From positions 1 to 53,658 of the forward strand of contig JAEZIJ010000123.1 in assembly GCA_023436715.1 (NCBI GenBank): a DNA stretch of 53,658 nucleotides, given 5' to 3'. This DNA is from Acidobacteriota bacterium. GTDB lineage: Bacteria > Acidobacteriota > Terriglobia > Bryobacterales > Bryobacteraceae. Below, piece by piece: positions 24,393-33,105 of this stretch. The notes under the pieces are model-generated. The model did not search any database and was not told the origin of the DNA. It saw only the letters and a program-made list of their open reading frames with translations. The stretch's first letter is position 1, and every line of letters starts with the position of its first letter. A program made the position numbers and the translations under genes.

Positions 24393-25394
24393 TTGCCTGA
24401 GATTCGAAAAGACCCGGTCACCGGCCGGTGGGTCATCATCGCCACGGACCGCAGCCGCCGTCCGTCCGACTTCTCCCGCCAGCAGGTGATTCCCAAAGGG
24501 GGCCGCTTCTGCCCGTTTTGCCCGGGTAACGAACACAAGACACCGCCCGAGGTGCTCGCCTTCCGCCAGAGCGGAGGGCCCAACGAACCCGGGTGGACCT
24601 TGCGCGTGGTGCCGAACAAATTCCCCGCCCTCCGCGTGGAGGGTGACTTCGACCGCCAGGGTGAAGGGCTTTACGACAAGATGAACGGCATCGGCGCGCA
24701 CGAGGTCATCATCGAAACGCCGGACCACAGCGTGAGTCTCGCCGAAATGCCCGAGAAGCGCGTCGAGGACGTCTTCTGGGCCTTCCGCGACCGCATCCTG
24801 GACCTCAAGAAAGACCGGCGGATGCGCTACATCCTGGCGTTCAAGAACCACGGCGAGACCGCGGGCGCATCGCTCGAACACGCCCACTCTCAGCTCATCG
24901 CGCTCCCGGTTGTGCCGCGCCGCGTGCAGGAGGAACTGGAAGGGGCGAAGCGGTATTACGAGATGAAGGAACGCTGCATCTACTGCGACATCATACGGCA
25001 GGAGATCAACACGGGCTCCCGCGTCGTTCTCGAAACCGATCATTTCCTTGTCATCTGCCCGTACGCCGCCCGTTTCCCGTTTGAAATCTGGGTTCTGCCG
25101 CGGAGGCACTTCTCACATTTCGAGGATTCCGACGTGCCGACGTTCCACAACCTGGGTTGGATTATGCCGGTGGTGCTCAGGGAAATCGATACCGTGCTCG
25201 AACGGCCGGCATACAACGCGATGATTCACACCGCGCCGGTGCGGGAACCCGAACTACCCTACTATCACTGGCACATCGAACTGATTCCGAAACTCACGAA
25301 GATGGCGGGCTTTGAATGGGGGACGGGGTTTTACATCAATCCTACGCCGCCTGAGGAGTCGGCGAAGTTCCTTCGAGAAGCAGGATTGGCATAG
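24393..25394 (+). CDS. galT: Galactose-1-phosphate uridylyltransferase
   Basis: A 333-residue HIT-superfamily enzyme of the Leloir pathway that swaps UMP between UDP-glucose and galactose-1-phosphate. It opens PEIRKDPVTGRWVIIATDRS, has the zinc motif CPFCPGNE, and carries the active site region GASLEHAHSQLIALP with the histidine pair; a second zinc site is seen as CIYCDII. The TTG at 24393 lies 8 bases after AGGAGG and matches the usual family start; a GTG at 24372 would add 7 residues. No galE, galK or sugar permease is near, so its pathway partners are elsewhere. Confidence 0.9.
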   Translation: MPEIRKDPVTGRWVIIATDRSRRPSDFSRQQVIPKGGRFCPFCPGNEHKTPPEVLAFRQSGGPNEPGWTLRVVPNKFPALRVEGDFDRQGEGLYDKMNGIGAHEVIIETPDHSVSLAEMPEKRVEDVFWAFRDRILDLKKDRRMRYILAFKNHGETAGASLEHAHSQLIALPVVPRRVQEELEGAKRYYEMKERCIYCDIIRQEINTGSRVVLETDHFLVICPYAARFPFEIWVLPRRHFSHFEDSDVPTFHNLGWIMPVVLREIDTVLERPAYNAMIHTAPVREPELPYYHWHIELIPKLTKMAGFEWGTGFYINPTPPEESAKFLREAGLA

Positions 25395-25686
25395 CGGCTG
25401 GTCCCCAGAGCGCCTCGCGCGCGCGGCCTGCCGATTCCAGACGGCAGGACTCGAACCCAGACCGGCCCTCCAGCAGTGCCCTGCCTCCCCGCGCGCCCAC
25501 CCGGTACGCCATCCGGGCGCCCCGGTGAGCCAGCAAGCTGTCCAGCGGCCAGTCGGAATCGGCCAACACCTGGAGTCCGCCGTCGTTCCCGACGAGAATC
25601 GTAACGTCGGAAGGCGTCTCCCCGGCACGCACAGCAGCTTCCGCCGTTTCAAAAATCTTCCGGGCGTTCTCGAAGAAGATGCTCAC
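25342..25686 (-). CDS. Small conserved hypothetical protein
   Basis: A 114-residue protein starting at GTG 25686 (VSIFFENARKIFETAEAAVR). The middle TPSDVTILVGNDGGLQVLAD and SDWPLDSLLAHRGARMAYRV has the look of a folded soluble protein and resembles small acidobacterial proteins of unknown function. Its last 53 bases overlap the 3' end of galT on the other strand. The frame runs further upstream to 25809, but the part before the GTG looks random. No function can be given. Confidence 0.6.
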   Translation of the reverse strand: MSIFFENARKIFETAEAAVRAGETPSDVTILVGNDGGLQVLADSDWPLDSLLAHRGARMAYRVGARGGRALLEGRSGFESCRLESAGRAREALWGPAAMPILLLEGTSPTPQAA

Positions 25687-25720
25687 ACAGCACTCATCGG
25701 CCCGGAGCGCTGCAGTTTGA

Positions 25721-25779
25721 GTGGGGCAGACACATGGCCAGGCGCGGACGCCCGGCGCAGGTCTGGAGACCTGCCCCAC
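25721..25779. repeat. REP-like palindromic element
   Basis: GTGGGGCAG (25721-25729) and CTGCCCCAC (25771-25779) are perfect inverted ends, with an inner hairpin GCAGGTCT/AGACCTGC and a GCGC-rich arm between. The same 9-base ends bound the element at 53403-53492. It sits upstream of the small gene and just after the kinase gene end. Confidence 0.6.
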
Positions 25780-25786
25780 CTTTCCC

Positions 25787-28156
25787 CTAGACCGGACCTC
25801 CGAGCGCATCGCGGACGGTGCGGCGCAATTCGCCGGGCGTGAACGGCTTCTGGAGAAATGTTACGCCTTCATCGCCCACACCGTACCGGGCCAGCACCGG
25901 CTCGGCATACCCGGAGATGTACACGACCTTGAGGTCCGGCTGAAGGACGGCAAGCTGGCGCGCAAGCTCCTGCCCGTTCATGTGCGGCATCACAACGTCG
26001 GTGATGAGTATGTCGATCGGTTCTGAAAGCTCGCTGTAGGCCCGCAATGCATCGCGCCCGTCGCGGGCCTCGATCACGCGGTAGCCCTGGGCTCCAAGGA
26101 CTTGCCGGACCATGTTGCGCAGTCCGGGCTCATCCTCAACGAGCAGGATGGTCTCCGACGCGTCGCGCTGAACAGACTGGATTCCGGGTTCCTGTATCGG
26201 CTCCGGCTCCGCGGACAGGCCCGGGAAATACAGGCGGAAAGATGCGCCCCGGCCCGGCTCGCTCCAGACCTCGATATCTCCGCCATTCTGTTTAATGATG
26301 CCGTAAACCGTACTGAGCCCCAGGCCTGTGCCCCGGCCAAGACCCTTTGTCGTGAAAAACGGCTCGAACAGCCGGCTTTTCGTCGTCTCGTCCATGCCCT
26401 CGCCCGTGTCCGTGAACGACAGCAGGACGTAGTGGCCCGGCCGCAACTCCGGGTGAACAGTCAGGTCGTCCGCCCGCAGTTCGACATTCGAGGTCGCGAT
26501 CCGCAGCGTACCGCCCTCCGCCATGGCGTCGCGCGCATTGATCGCCAGGTTCATGACTACCTGCTGGATCTGGCCCAGGTCCGCTCTCACGCTTCGCAGC
26601 CCGGAGGCGAGCTGCAACACGAGTTCGATATCCTCACTGATCAGCCGCCGCAGCATCCGCTCCATGTCGGCGATCACACGGTTGATATCAAGCACCGTGG
26701 GCCGGATCATCTGCCGCCTGCTGAACGCGAGCAACTGGTTCGTCAGTCCGGCCGCGCGGTTCCCCGCCTTGAGAATCTCCTCGAGCGGAGCGCGTAGAGG
26801 GTCCTCCGAGTCCATGTTGCCGATCACGAGTTGGCTGAACCCCGTGACCACGGTCAGCAGATTGTTGAAGTCGTGCGCGACACCGCCTGCGAGCCGGCCC
26901 ACTGCCTCCATCTTCTGCGATTGCCGTAACTGCTCTTCCAGGTGCTTGCGCTGCGTGATGTCCGCGATTACCGAGATCACGCCTATCGGCACACCGGATG
27001 CGTCGCGCTGCACCGCGTTCCAGAGCGCCACGTCGATGAGGCAGCCGTCTTTGCTCCGGCGCTGCCTTTCGATCCCGGAGAGCGTCTCTCCATGCCGGGC
27101 GCGTTTCAGGTTCGCGCGGAAGAACTCGTCGTCGTCCTCCGGCACGGCCGGAAACTGCTGGCCCAGAACCTGCTGTTCCGTCCAGCCGAACATCTGCTGG
27201 GCGGCCCGGTTCCAACTCCTCACGTTCCCGTCGAAATCCATCGCGACCACGGCCACGGGCGACGCTTCAACGAGTGCCCGGAGTGTCTGGTTCGCTTCGC
27301 GCAACTGCGCCTCGGCCTGCTTGCGCGCCGTAATGTCGAGGAACGAAGTGATGCAGCCTCGCGGCGCTCCCTCCTGATCGAAAAGCGGAGCGGTTGAGGT
27401 AAGGAACCCAATCCGCCGGCCATCCGGGAAGACAGTGTCCACCTCGACGTTATCGCTCGCGATGCCGCTTGAAGCGGCAACCTGCATCGGCATTTCGTCC
27501 GGCGTAAGCTCGCGGCCGCCCCGGAACAGTTTGAAGGGCGGCCGTTCCTCCGCCGGGGCCGTGACGGAGGCGTTCGCCTCAGCCGTGATGCCAAGCAATC
27601 GCGCGAGCGCCGAATTGGCCCGCACGCGGGTGCATTGACGATCCTCGGCGATCGCGATGCCCACCGGAAGCAGGTTCAACAGGGTTTCGAGTTCCGCTAC
27701 ACGCTCCCGCAGGCGCTGGTTAAGATCCGTGATCTCCTTTTCCGCCCGCCTCCGGTCCGTGAGGTCGGCCGCCATCACAAGCCGTGCGGGCCGCCCCCTG
27801 AAAGCAATGGCGTTCGAGTGGATCTCGACGAAAATGATCGAGCCGTCGCTTTTTCGGTGCCGCACGACCATCGTCCGATCGGTCAGCGGCGCTTTGGAAA
27901 TCCACTCCCGCCAGGCGGCAATATCCTCCGCGGGCCGGATGTCCGCCACGTTCATCGCAAGGAACTGCTCGCGGGAGTATCCGTAGCTCCGCACCGCGGC
28001 CTCATTTACGTCGAGAAACGCGAGCGTCTGGGAGTCGTATACCCACATCGGCTGGGGATGGCCCGCGAAAAGAATGCGGCACTCGTCATCGGGCTCAGAC
28101 ACGCCATGGTGGGATGCAGGCGCGTCGCCCCCCTCAAACTGCTCTGGATTCTCCAT
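25787..28156 (-). CDS. Hybrid histidine kinase with three PAS domains and a receiver
   Basis: A 789-residue cytoplasmic sensor with no membrane span. PAS-type domains lie at about 25-135 (ILFAGHPQPMWVYD), 150-275 and 290-400 (ALVEASPVAVVAMDFDGNV), joined by a coiled stretch. HisKA has the phosphorylated His428 in GGVAHDFNNLLTVV. The ATPase part has the GLGLSTVYGI box. The C-terminal receiver has Asp720 in LITDVVMP and the Lys in LQKPF. A kinase with a built-in receiver and no output domain normally passes phosphate on to a separate protein, which is not nearby. The stimulus is unknown. Confidence 0.93.
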   Translation of the reverse strand: MENPEQFEGGDAPASHHGVSEPDDECRILFAGHPQPMWVYDSQTLAFLDVNEAAVRSYGYSREQFLAMNVADIRPAEDIAAWREWISKAPLTDRTMVVRHRKSDGSIIFVEIHSNAIAFRGRPARLVMAADLTDRRRAEKEITDLNQRLRERVAELETLLNLLPVGIAIAEDRQCTRVRANSALARLLGITAEANASVTAPAEERPPFKLFRGGRELTPDEMPMQVAASSGIASDNVEVDTVFPDGRRIGFLTSTAPLFDQEGAPRGCITSFLDITARKQAEAQLREANQTLRALVEASPVAVVAMDFDGNVRSWNRAAQQMFGWTEQQVLGQQFPAVPEDDDEFFRANLKRARHGETLSGIERQRRSKDGCLIDVALWNAVQRDASGVPIGVISVIADITQRKHLEEQLRQSQKMEAVGRLAGGVAHDFNNLLTVVTGFSQLVIGNMDSEDPLRAPLEEILKAGNRAAGLTNQLLAFSRRQMIRPTVLDINRVIADMERMLRRLISEDIELVLQLASGLRSVRADLGQIQQVVMNLAINARDAMAEGGTLRIATSNVELRADDLTVHPELRPGHYVLLSFTDTGEGMDETTKSRLFEPFFTTKGLGRGTGLGLSTVYGIIKQNGGDIEVWSEPGRGASFRLYFPGLSAEPEPIQEPGIQSVQRDASETILLVEDEPGLRNMVRQVLGAQGYRVIEARDGRDALRAYSELSEPIDILITDVVMPHMNGQELARQLAVLQPDLKVVYISGYAEPVLARYGVGDEGVTFLQKPFTPGELRRTVRDALGGPV

Positions 28157-28218
28157 GAAACGGATGTAACCGACCTCCAGGGCCGCTCCGGGCCGGGGCT
28201 GCGACTAAATCAGAATAG

Positions 28219-29496
28219 CTAATCCCGTGTGGGTCTGCAAACCTCACCGGCCCCCTTGGGCTCCGGCAACCGCCCCGTCCAGTTCAGCAGCCCCCAGGCT
28301 ATCGCTGTCGTCGAACTGAGGACGCCGGACCACGCTCCGATCGTCCGTGGGCTGTACGAAGACGATGCGATCCCCGCCGCGGTCATTGACAACATCATGG
28401 TGGACCACGTGAGGGATTCCATCGTAGAGAACACGCGCCCGCGGTATTCGTCCGGAACGCGACGCAGCAGTTGCAACATGTTCAGCACCGAACTCACCGC
28501 CACCGCAGCCCGCGACAGCGCGATGAAGACCAGCGCCAGCCAGTAGTGCTGCGCCTGGCTAAAGAGAACGTACGCGCCGCCGTGAACCACGTATGCCACC
28601 GCGATCGCCCTCTTGTAAGCCGGGAAACTCGCGCGCTTGCCGAACCAGTGCCCGAAGGCTCCGCCGATAAGCAAGCCCACACCCGCGCAACCCCAGATCT
28701 GCCCGATGCCGGCCGGGCCGCGGTTGAAAACGATCTCGCCGAAGAGGCTGAACAGAATCTGCGCCGCGCCCCCGCCCGTCGCCCAGCCGATGTTGATTAC
28801 CGCAATGCCCAGGATCAGCGGAGCGCTCCGGATGTACTTCAGCCCTTCGGTGTATTCGCGCCAAGGCCGCACGACCTCAGCTTCCGCCAACGCGGTCCGA
28901 TCCGCCCGGAACGATCCTTTGGGCGACTTCAACCGTGAAATCGACCACGCCGAGAACAGGAACGAGAACGCGTTGATTCCGAACGCCCAGTTGTAGCCGA
29001 ACTGCCCGACGGTCGTGCCCGCAAGCATGGTCCCGATCACCAGCGTGGTCCACTGCGTCGTCTGTGTCAGCGAACCGGCCGTGTGCAGTTCCCCCTTGGA
29101 TGCGATCGCCGGCAGAATAGACAACCGCCCGCTGGTGAAAAACGGCGAGGCGAACATCAGCAATCCGCTCAGGAGGTATAGAAGCCAGGGGACCGGATGC
29201 CGCACCGTCAGGATAAACGTGGCGGCCACGATCGCGCGGATCAGGTCGCTCGCGATCATGATCCGTTTGCGGTCCATGCGGTCGAGCAGAACGCCCGCCA
29301 GCGGGCCGGCCAGAATCACCGGTACGGCGCGCGCCAGCATGACGCCGGTGACCACCAGACCCGACTTCGTCACCGCCAGCGCGAGGCTGAATACCGCGAT
29401 GGTGTTGAAGTGATCGCCGATCTCGCTCACCACCTGCCCCGTCCAGGTGTAGCGGTAGTTGCGGTTTTCCCGGAGCAGCCTGATGAAAGCGCTCAT
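28219..29496 (-). CDS. MFS exporter
   Basis: A 425-residue transporter starting MSAFIRLLRENRNYRYTWTG, with about 12 membrane spans and the loop motif LAGVLLDRMDRKRIMIASDL after helix 2. This belongs to the group of drug, siderophore or metabolite exporters (EntS-like). The start at 29496 overlaps the previous gene by 4 bases (ATGA). It is last in the five-gene mazG operon, so it may export its product. The substrate is not known. Confidence 0.88.
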   Translation of the reverse strand: MSAFIRLLRENRNYRYTWTGQVVSEIGDHFNTIAVFSLALAVTKSGLVVTGVMLARAVPVILAGPLAGVLLDRMDRKRIMIASDLIRAIVAATFILTVRHPVPWLLYLLSGLLMFASPFFTSGRLSILPAIASKGELHTAGSLTQTTQWTTLVIGTMLAGTTVGQFGYNWAFGINAFSFLFSAWSISRLKSPKGSFRADRTALAEAEVVRPWREYTEGLKYIRSAPLILGIAVINIGWATGGGAAQILFSLFGEIVFNRGPAGIGQIWGCAGVGLLIGGAFGHWFGKRASFPAYKRAIAVAYVVHGGAYVLFSQAQHYWLALVFIALSRAAVAVSSVLNMLQLLRRVPDEYRGRVFSTMESLTWSTMMLSMTAAGIASSSYSPRTIGAWSGVLSSTTAIAWGLLNWTGRLPEPKGAGEVCRPTRD

Positions 29497-30434
29497 CGGC
29501 TGCGCTCGGTGATGTAGACGCCGGCGAACACGAGCGCGCCTCCGGCCAAGAGCGGAAGCGTGATCGGTTCGCCGAGCACCGGAACGGCCAGCAGGGTCGC
29601 AATCGGCGGCTGAAGATAGGAGAGCACCGAAACGCGCGAGGCGGCGACATACTTGAGCGCCCAATAGTAAATGAGATAGCAGAGGACGGCGGGAAAAGCC
29701 GCCATGAACAGAACACTGGCCCATGCCGCCGAACTGACGCGCGAAAACGGAAACGCCCAGCCCTGCCACAGTGTCAGCGGGGCCAGCGCGAGCGCGCCTC
29801 CCACATAGGCGAACGTGTTCACCGTGATACCGCCGTAGCGGACGGTCGCGCGCTTGCCCGCGACGGTGAACAGCGCGAACGTGAGCGATCCCAGAAAGAT
29901 GAACAGGTTGCCGGCCGGACTGTCGTGCCGCGAAGTGGATGGCAGCGCCGTCATGGCCGCCACGCCCGCCAGCGCGACCGTCATGCCGGCGGCCTTGCGG
30001 GCGGTGATCCGCTCCATTCGCATGGCGCCAGCGATCGCCAGAACCATGAGCGGCATCAGCCCGGCCAGAATCGCAGCGTGGCCCACGCTCGTCCGGCTCA
30101 GTCCGATGACGAAAAAGAACTGGTTCAACGAGACGCCCAGAAGGCCGATCGTCAGCAGTGTGGGCACGTCCGTGCGTTTCCACCGGTGCTCATTCGGATT
30201 CCGGCGTACATCCCATGCGTAAACAGGGAGTATGAGCGCGCCGGCAAGCGCCGCGCGCAATCCCGCCAGCAGCAGCGGAGGAAAGCTCCGAAGCGCAACC
30301 TTCCCCACGATGTAGTTTACGGACCAGAAGAACACCATCACGCCCAGCAGACCGTAAAGCAGCGCTTGCGGCGGCCGGGCGGCCGCCTGCACTTCCGCAG
30401 GCGCGGCCGCTTCCTCAACGGCTACCAGGCTCAA
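29493..30434 (-). CDS. EamA/DMT-family membrane transporter
   Basis: A 313-residue protein with ten membrane spans in two EamA repeats (WSVNYIVGKVALRSFPPLLL for the first, and SLTFALFTVAGKRATVRYGG for the second). Members include exporters of amino acids and their relatives such as RhtA and YdeD. ATGA overlaps join it to the enolase-superfamily gene and to the MFS gene, which supports joint export of an amino-acid-like compound. The N-terminal 25 residues are Ala/Glu-rich and hydrophilic. Confidence 0.9.
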   Translation of the reverse strand: MSLVAVEEAAAPAEVQAAARPPQALLYGLLGVMVFFWSVNYIVGKVALRSFPPLLLAGLRAALAGALILPVYAWDVRRNPNEHRWKRTDVPTLLTIGLLGVSLNQFFFVIGLSRTSVGHAAILAGLMPLMVLAIAGAMRMERITARKAAGMTVALAGVAAMTALPSTSRHDSPAGNLFIFLGSLTFALFTVAGKRATVRYGGITVNTFAYVGGALALAPLTLWQGWAFPFSRVSSAAWASVLFMAAFPAVLCYLIYYWALKYVAASRVSVLSYLQPPIATLLAVPVLGEPITLPLLAGGALVFAGVYITERSR

Positions 30435-31546
30435 CCCAAAGCCTCCTCGCGGACGGTGATGTCGCGCAGGTAGTCCATATCGATCGGGTAACCGAACCCG
30501 GGATCGTCGCGGATAACTATGGTCCCGCGCGGAGTTACTTCGACTTCGGGCATGATAACGTCCCGCACCCAGTAGCGCTTGCTCGCCGATACGTCGCCCG
30601 GCAGGATGAAGTTCGGCAGGGTCGAAAGCGCGATGTTATGAGCGCGGCCGATGCCCGATTCGAGCATTCCACCGCACCATACCGGCACCCCGGCCGCCTG
30701 AGCCACATCATGCACGCGGCGGGCCTCGGCGAACCCTCCCACGCGCCCCAGCTTGATATTGATGATCTTGCCGGCCCGCAGCCGGATCGCCTGCTCAGCA
30801 TGGTGCGCCGACCGTATGCACTCGTCCAGGCAGATCGGCGTGTCGAGCTTCGCCTGTAATTCCGCGTGGTCGATGATGTCGTCGTGGCCCAGCGGCTGCT
30901 CGATCATCATGAGATAGAACTCGTCGAGGCGGCGCAGGTGATCGGCGTCGCTCAGCGCGTATGCCGAGTTTGCGTCCACCATCAGGCGGATCTGCGGAAA
31001 CTCGCGCCGCACCTCGCGCACAACGTCGATGTCCCAGCCCGGCTTGATTTTCATTTTGATCCGTTGATAGCTGGACGCCAGTTCGCTCTCGATTTTCTTC
31101 AGCAGCTTCGGCACGGAATCCTGTATGCCGATCGAGACGCCGCACGAGATCTCTTTGCGTGCGCCTCCGCCGATGTGCCGCCAAAGCGGGCGCCCGAGCA
31201 GCCGGGCCTCGAGGTCCCAGACCGCCGCCTCCAGCCCGCCGCACGCCATCCTGTGGCCGCGAATGCCGCCGACGAGCGGCGCGACCGCGCAGGCGTTCTC
31301 CAGTTCGCGCTTGAGCACGCGCGGGCCCGCGTAATCGCGCAGGATGAGCCAGGCCGAATCCGTCCATTCCTCGTTGTAGAACGGGTGTTCGCCGGCTGTG
31401 ACTTCTCCCCAGCCGGAGACGCCTTCCGAGATCACCTCGACCAGCACGATCTGCCGCTCGGTTGTGCGGCCGAAGCTCGTCTCGAAGAAGTGGACCAGCG
31501 GCATCCGCACCTGCCGCAGTACGATTTTGTCTACTCGGATTCCCAT
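30431..31546 (-). CDS. N-succinylamino acid racemase / o-succinylbenzoate synthase (enolase superfamily)
   Basis: A 371-residue muconate-lactonizing-subgroup enzyme. The catalytic lysines are seen as KMK (Lys164 and Lys166) and Lys265 in INIKLGRVGG; the metal ligands lie in VDANSAY, IEQPL and LDECI. Lys163/Lys263 numbering in the Amycolatopsis racemase is almost the same. Such enzymes make o-succinylbenzoate for menaquinone (MenC) or racemise N-succinylamino acids, and some do both. No other men gene is present, and the upstream gene is a GNAT of the type paired with the racemase in Geobacillus, so racemisation is favoured. ATG 31546 is the start; an in-frame extension to 31618 overlaps the GNAT gene too far. 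Confidence 0.85.
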   Translation of the reverse strand: MGIRVDKIVLRQVRMPLVHFFETSFGRTTERQIVLVEVISEGVSGWGEVTAGEHPFYNEEWTDSAWLILRDYAGPRVLKRELENACAVAPLVGGIRGHRMACGGLEAAVWDLEARLLGRPLWRHIGGGARKEISCGVSIGIQDSVPKLLKKIESELASSYQRIKMKIKPGWDIDVVREVRREFPQIRLMVDANSAYALSDADHLRRLDEFYLMMIEQPLGHDDIIDHAELQAKLDTPICLDECIRSAHHAEQAIRLRAGKIINIKLGRVGGFAEARRVHDVAQAAGVPVWCGGMLESGIGRAHNIALSTLPNFILPGDVSASKRYWVRDVIMPEVEVTPRGTIVIRDDPGFGYPIDMDYLRDITVREEALG

Positions 31547-32268
31547 CGTCCCAATAAGTACGTTCCGGCGCTTTCCGATCTCTCGAACCCGATCACCGCA
31601 AGCCCGCCCGCGAAGCATTCCAGAAAGCGCTCGCTGACGGAACGCTGAATCTCGCGCGCTTGTTTCGGAGCCTCACGGCGCAGCAGGTCGATGCCGGCGG
31701 GCACGGAGATGCGGTCCTCTACGCTGAGCCGCGGACGTTGGCGCGCCAGGGTGGCTTCGACCCAAGGCGTAGCAACCCACCACTCCGCAACGCAGCGATC
31801 CGTCGGCAGGCCGCCGTGCAGGCGGCTGGTGGTAGTGCCGTAATGGTTCAGTACGTAGCGCCTCACAACCGCGCCGAGCCGCTCAACGTTGAAGTAGGCG
31901 TTCTTCAGTTCAAGCGGATCGAAAGTCCACTCGATCAGTTCGATGCCGCGCGCCATGGCTTCTTTGCGCTGTTCGAGCTTGAGCAGGCGGCCCACGCCGC
32001 GGTCCCGATATTCGGGCAAAACGCCCAGCATGTGGCTGTGCAGATAGCTTTTGCCGCCGGGCTTCAGACCCGGAATCGCCAGGCAGAATCCGACCATTCG
32101 ACGGCCGTCGAAGGCCCCGAATACATGCCCGCCGACCTTCGATGCCACAACGAACAGGCGCACGGGCAGGAGTTCCATTTCGGCGAAACCCCAGATCTCT
32201 GCCTGAAGGCGTACGGCTTCCGCAAACTCGTCGTGGGTGGTCAGCAGGCGCGCGGAGATCCCGCTCAT
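31531..32268 (-). CDS. GNAT acyltransferase, probable amino acid N-succinyltransferase
   Basis: A 245-residue GNAT protein. The acetyl/acyl-CoA pyrophosphate loop is VLPEYRDRGVGRLL (about 82-95), after the substrate strand KSYLHSHMLG. The second half (WTFDPLELKNAYFNVERLGA) matches the family found beside N-succinylamino acid racemases in Gram-positive bacteria, where it succinylates D-amino acids. It overlaps the racemase gene by 16 bases and mazG by 4, so the three are co-translated. The substrate is inferred from context. Confidence 0.75.
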   Translation of the reverse strand: MSGISARLLTTHDEFAEAVRLQAEIWGFAEMELLPVRLFVVASKVGGHVFGAFDGRRMVGFCLAIPGLKPGGKSYLHSHMLGVLPEYRDRGVGRLLKLEQRKEAMARGIELIEWTFDPLELKNAYFNVERLGAVVRRYVLNHYGTTTSRLHGGLPTDRCVAEWWVATPWVEATLARQRPRLSVEDRISVPAGIDLLRREAPKQAREIQRSVSERFLECFAGGLAVIGFERSESAGTYLLGRWESE

Positions 32269-33080
32269 TCCTTCCGCTTCGCCTCCCGCCAGAGCGAGTC
32301 CATCTCTTCGAGCGACGATTCCGCCGGCGTCTTGCCCGCCTCTTCCAGCTTCCGTTCGATGTGCGCGAAGCGCTCGCGGAATTTTCTGTTCGTTCTGCGC
32401 AGTGCCTGTTCGGGATCGACCTTGAGAAAGCGCGCCAGGTTCACCAGCACGAAGAGCAGGTCTCCCAGTTCGCCTTCGAGTTCCTCGCTGCTTGCCCGTT
32501 CGCGCGCCTCGGCCAGTTCCTTCAATTCTTCGTCAAGCTTTTCGAGCACCTGGTCGGCGTTCTCCCAGTCGAATCCGACGCCCGCGGCGCGCGAAGTGAG
32601 TTGGGTGGCTTCGACAAGCGCGGGCAGTGCTCGCGGCACCGATGCCAGCAGTCCCTTAGGCTTCTTCTTTTCCTTCTTCTCTTCCGCCTTGATTTCGTCC
32701 CAGCGCCGCTTCACCTCATCGGGTGTCTTCGCCGTCCCCTCGGCGAAAACGTGGGGGTGCCGCCGCACGAGTTTCTCGTTGATCGAATCGAGCGAGTCTT
32801 CGATGCTGAACAAACCTTGCTCGTTCGCCATCTGCGCGAAGAACACGGCTTCGAGGAGCAGGTCTCCGAGTTCCTCGGCCAGCGAGGGCCAGTCGCGCGC
32901 ATCGACGGCGTCGAGAACTTCGTAGGTCTCTTCGAGAAGATATGGCTTGATCGTTTCGAACGTCTGTTCGCGATCCCAGGGGCACCCGTCGGGAGACCGC
33001 AGGCGCGCCATAATCCCGGTTAATTTTTGAAACTTTTCTCCTGTACTCAAAGAAGCGGCTCCGAAAGGGGGAAATTTCAA
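32265..33080 (-). CDS. mazG: MazG nucleoside triphosphate pyrophosphohydrolase
   Basis: A 271-residue enzyme that hydrolyses nucleoside triphosphates to monophosphates, used for housecleaning and (p)ppGpp control. Both MazG repeats are present: CPWDREQTFETIKPYLLEET with EVLDAV and LAEELGDLLLEAVF, then the second from about residue 165 (FDWENADQVLEKLDEELKEL). The acidic metal-binding EExxE and ExxD residues are intact. It heads an overlapping operon of five genes read leftward. The Lys/Glu run (KAEEKKEKKKPKG) between the repeats is unusual in amount. Confidence 0.95.
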   Translation of the reverse strand: MKFPPFGAASLSTGEKFQKLTGIMARLRSPDGCPWDREQTFETIKPYLLEETYEVLDAVDARDWPSLAEELGDLLLEAVFFAQMANEQGLFSIEDSLDSINEKLVRRHPHVFAEGTAKTPDEVKRRWDEIKAEEKKEKKKPKGLLASVPRALPALVEATQLTSRAAGVGFDWENADQVLEKLDEELKELAEARERASSEELEGELGDLLFVLVNLARFLKVDPEQALRRTNRKFRERFAHIERKLEEAGKTPAESSLEEMDSLWREAKRKE

Positions 33081-33105
33081 TTTAGCACGTGAGTCCGCCA
33101 GGCCC

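Noticed and set aside
28219..30183. A single long 654-residue MFS fusion
   Set aside because: The part upstream of 29496 is the EamA gene read in the wrong frame; MSAFIRLLRENRN is the natural transporter start.
30431..31546. Calling the enolase-superfamily gene menC outright
   Set aside because: No other menaquinone gene is near and its GNAT partner points to N-succinylamino acid racemisation, so the symbol was left blank.
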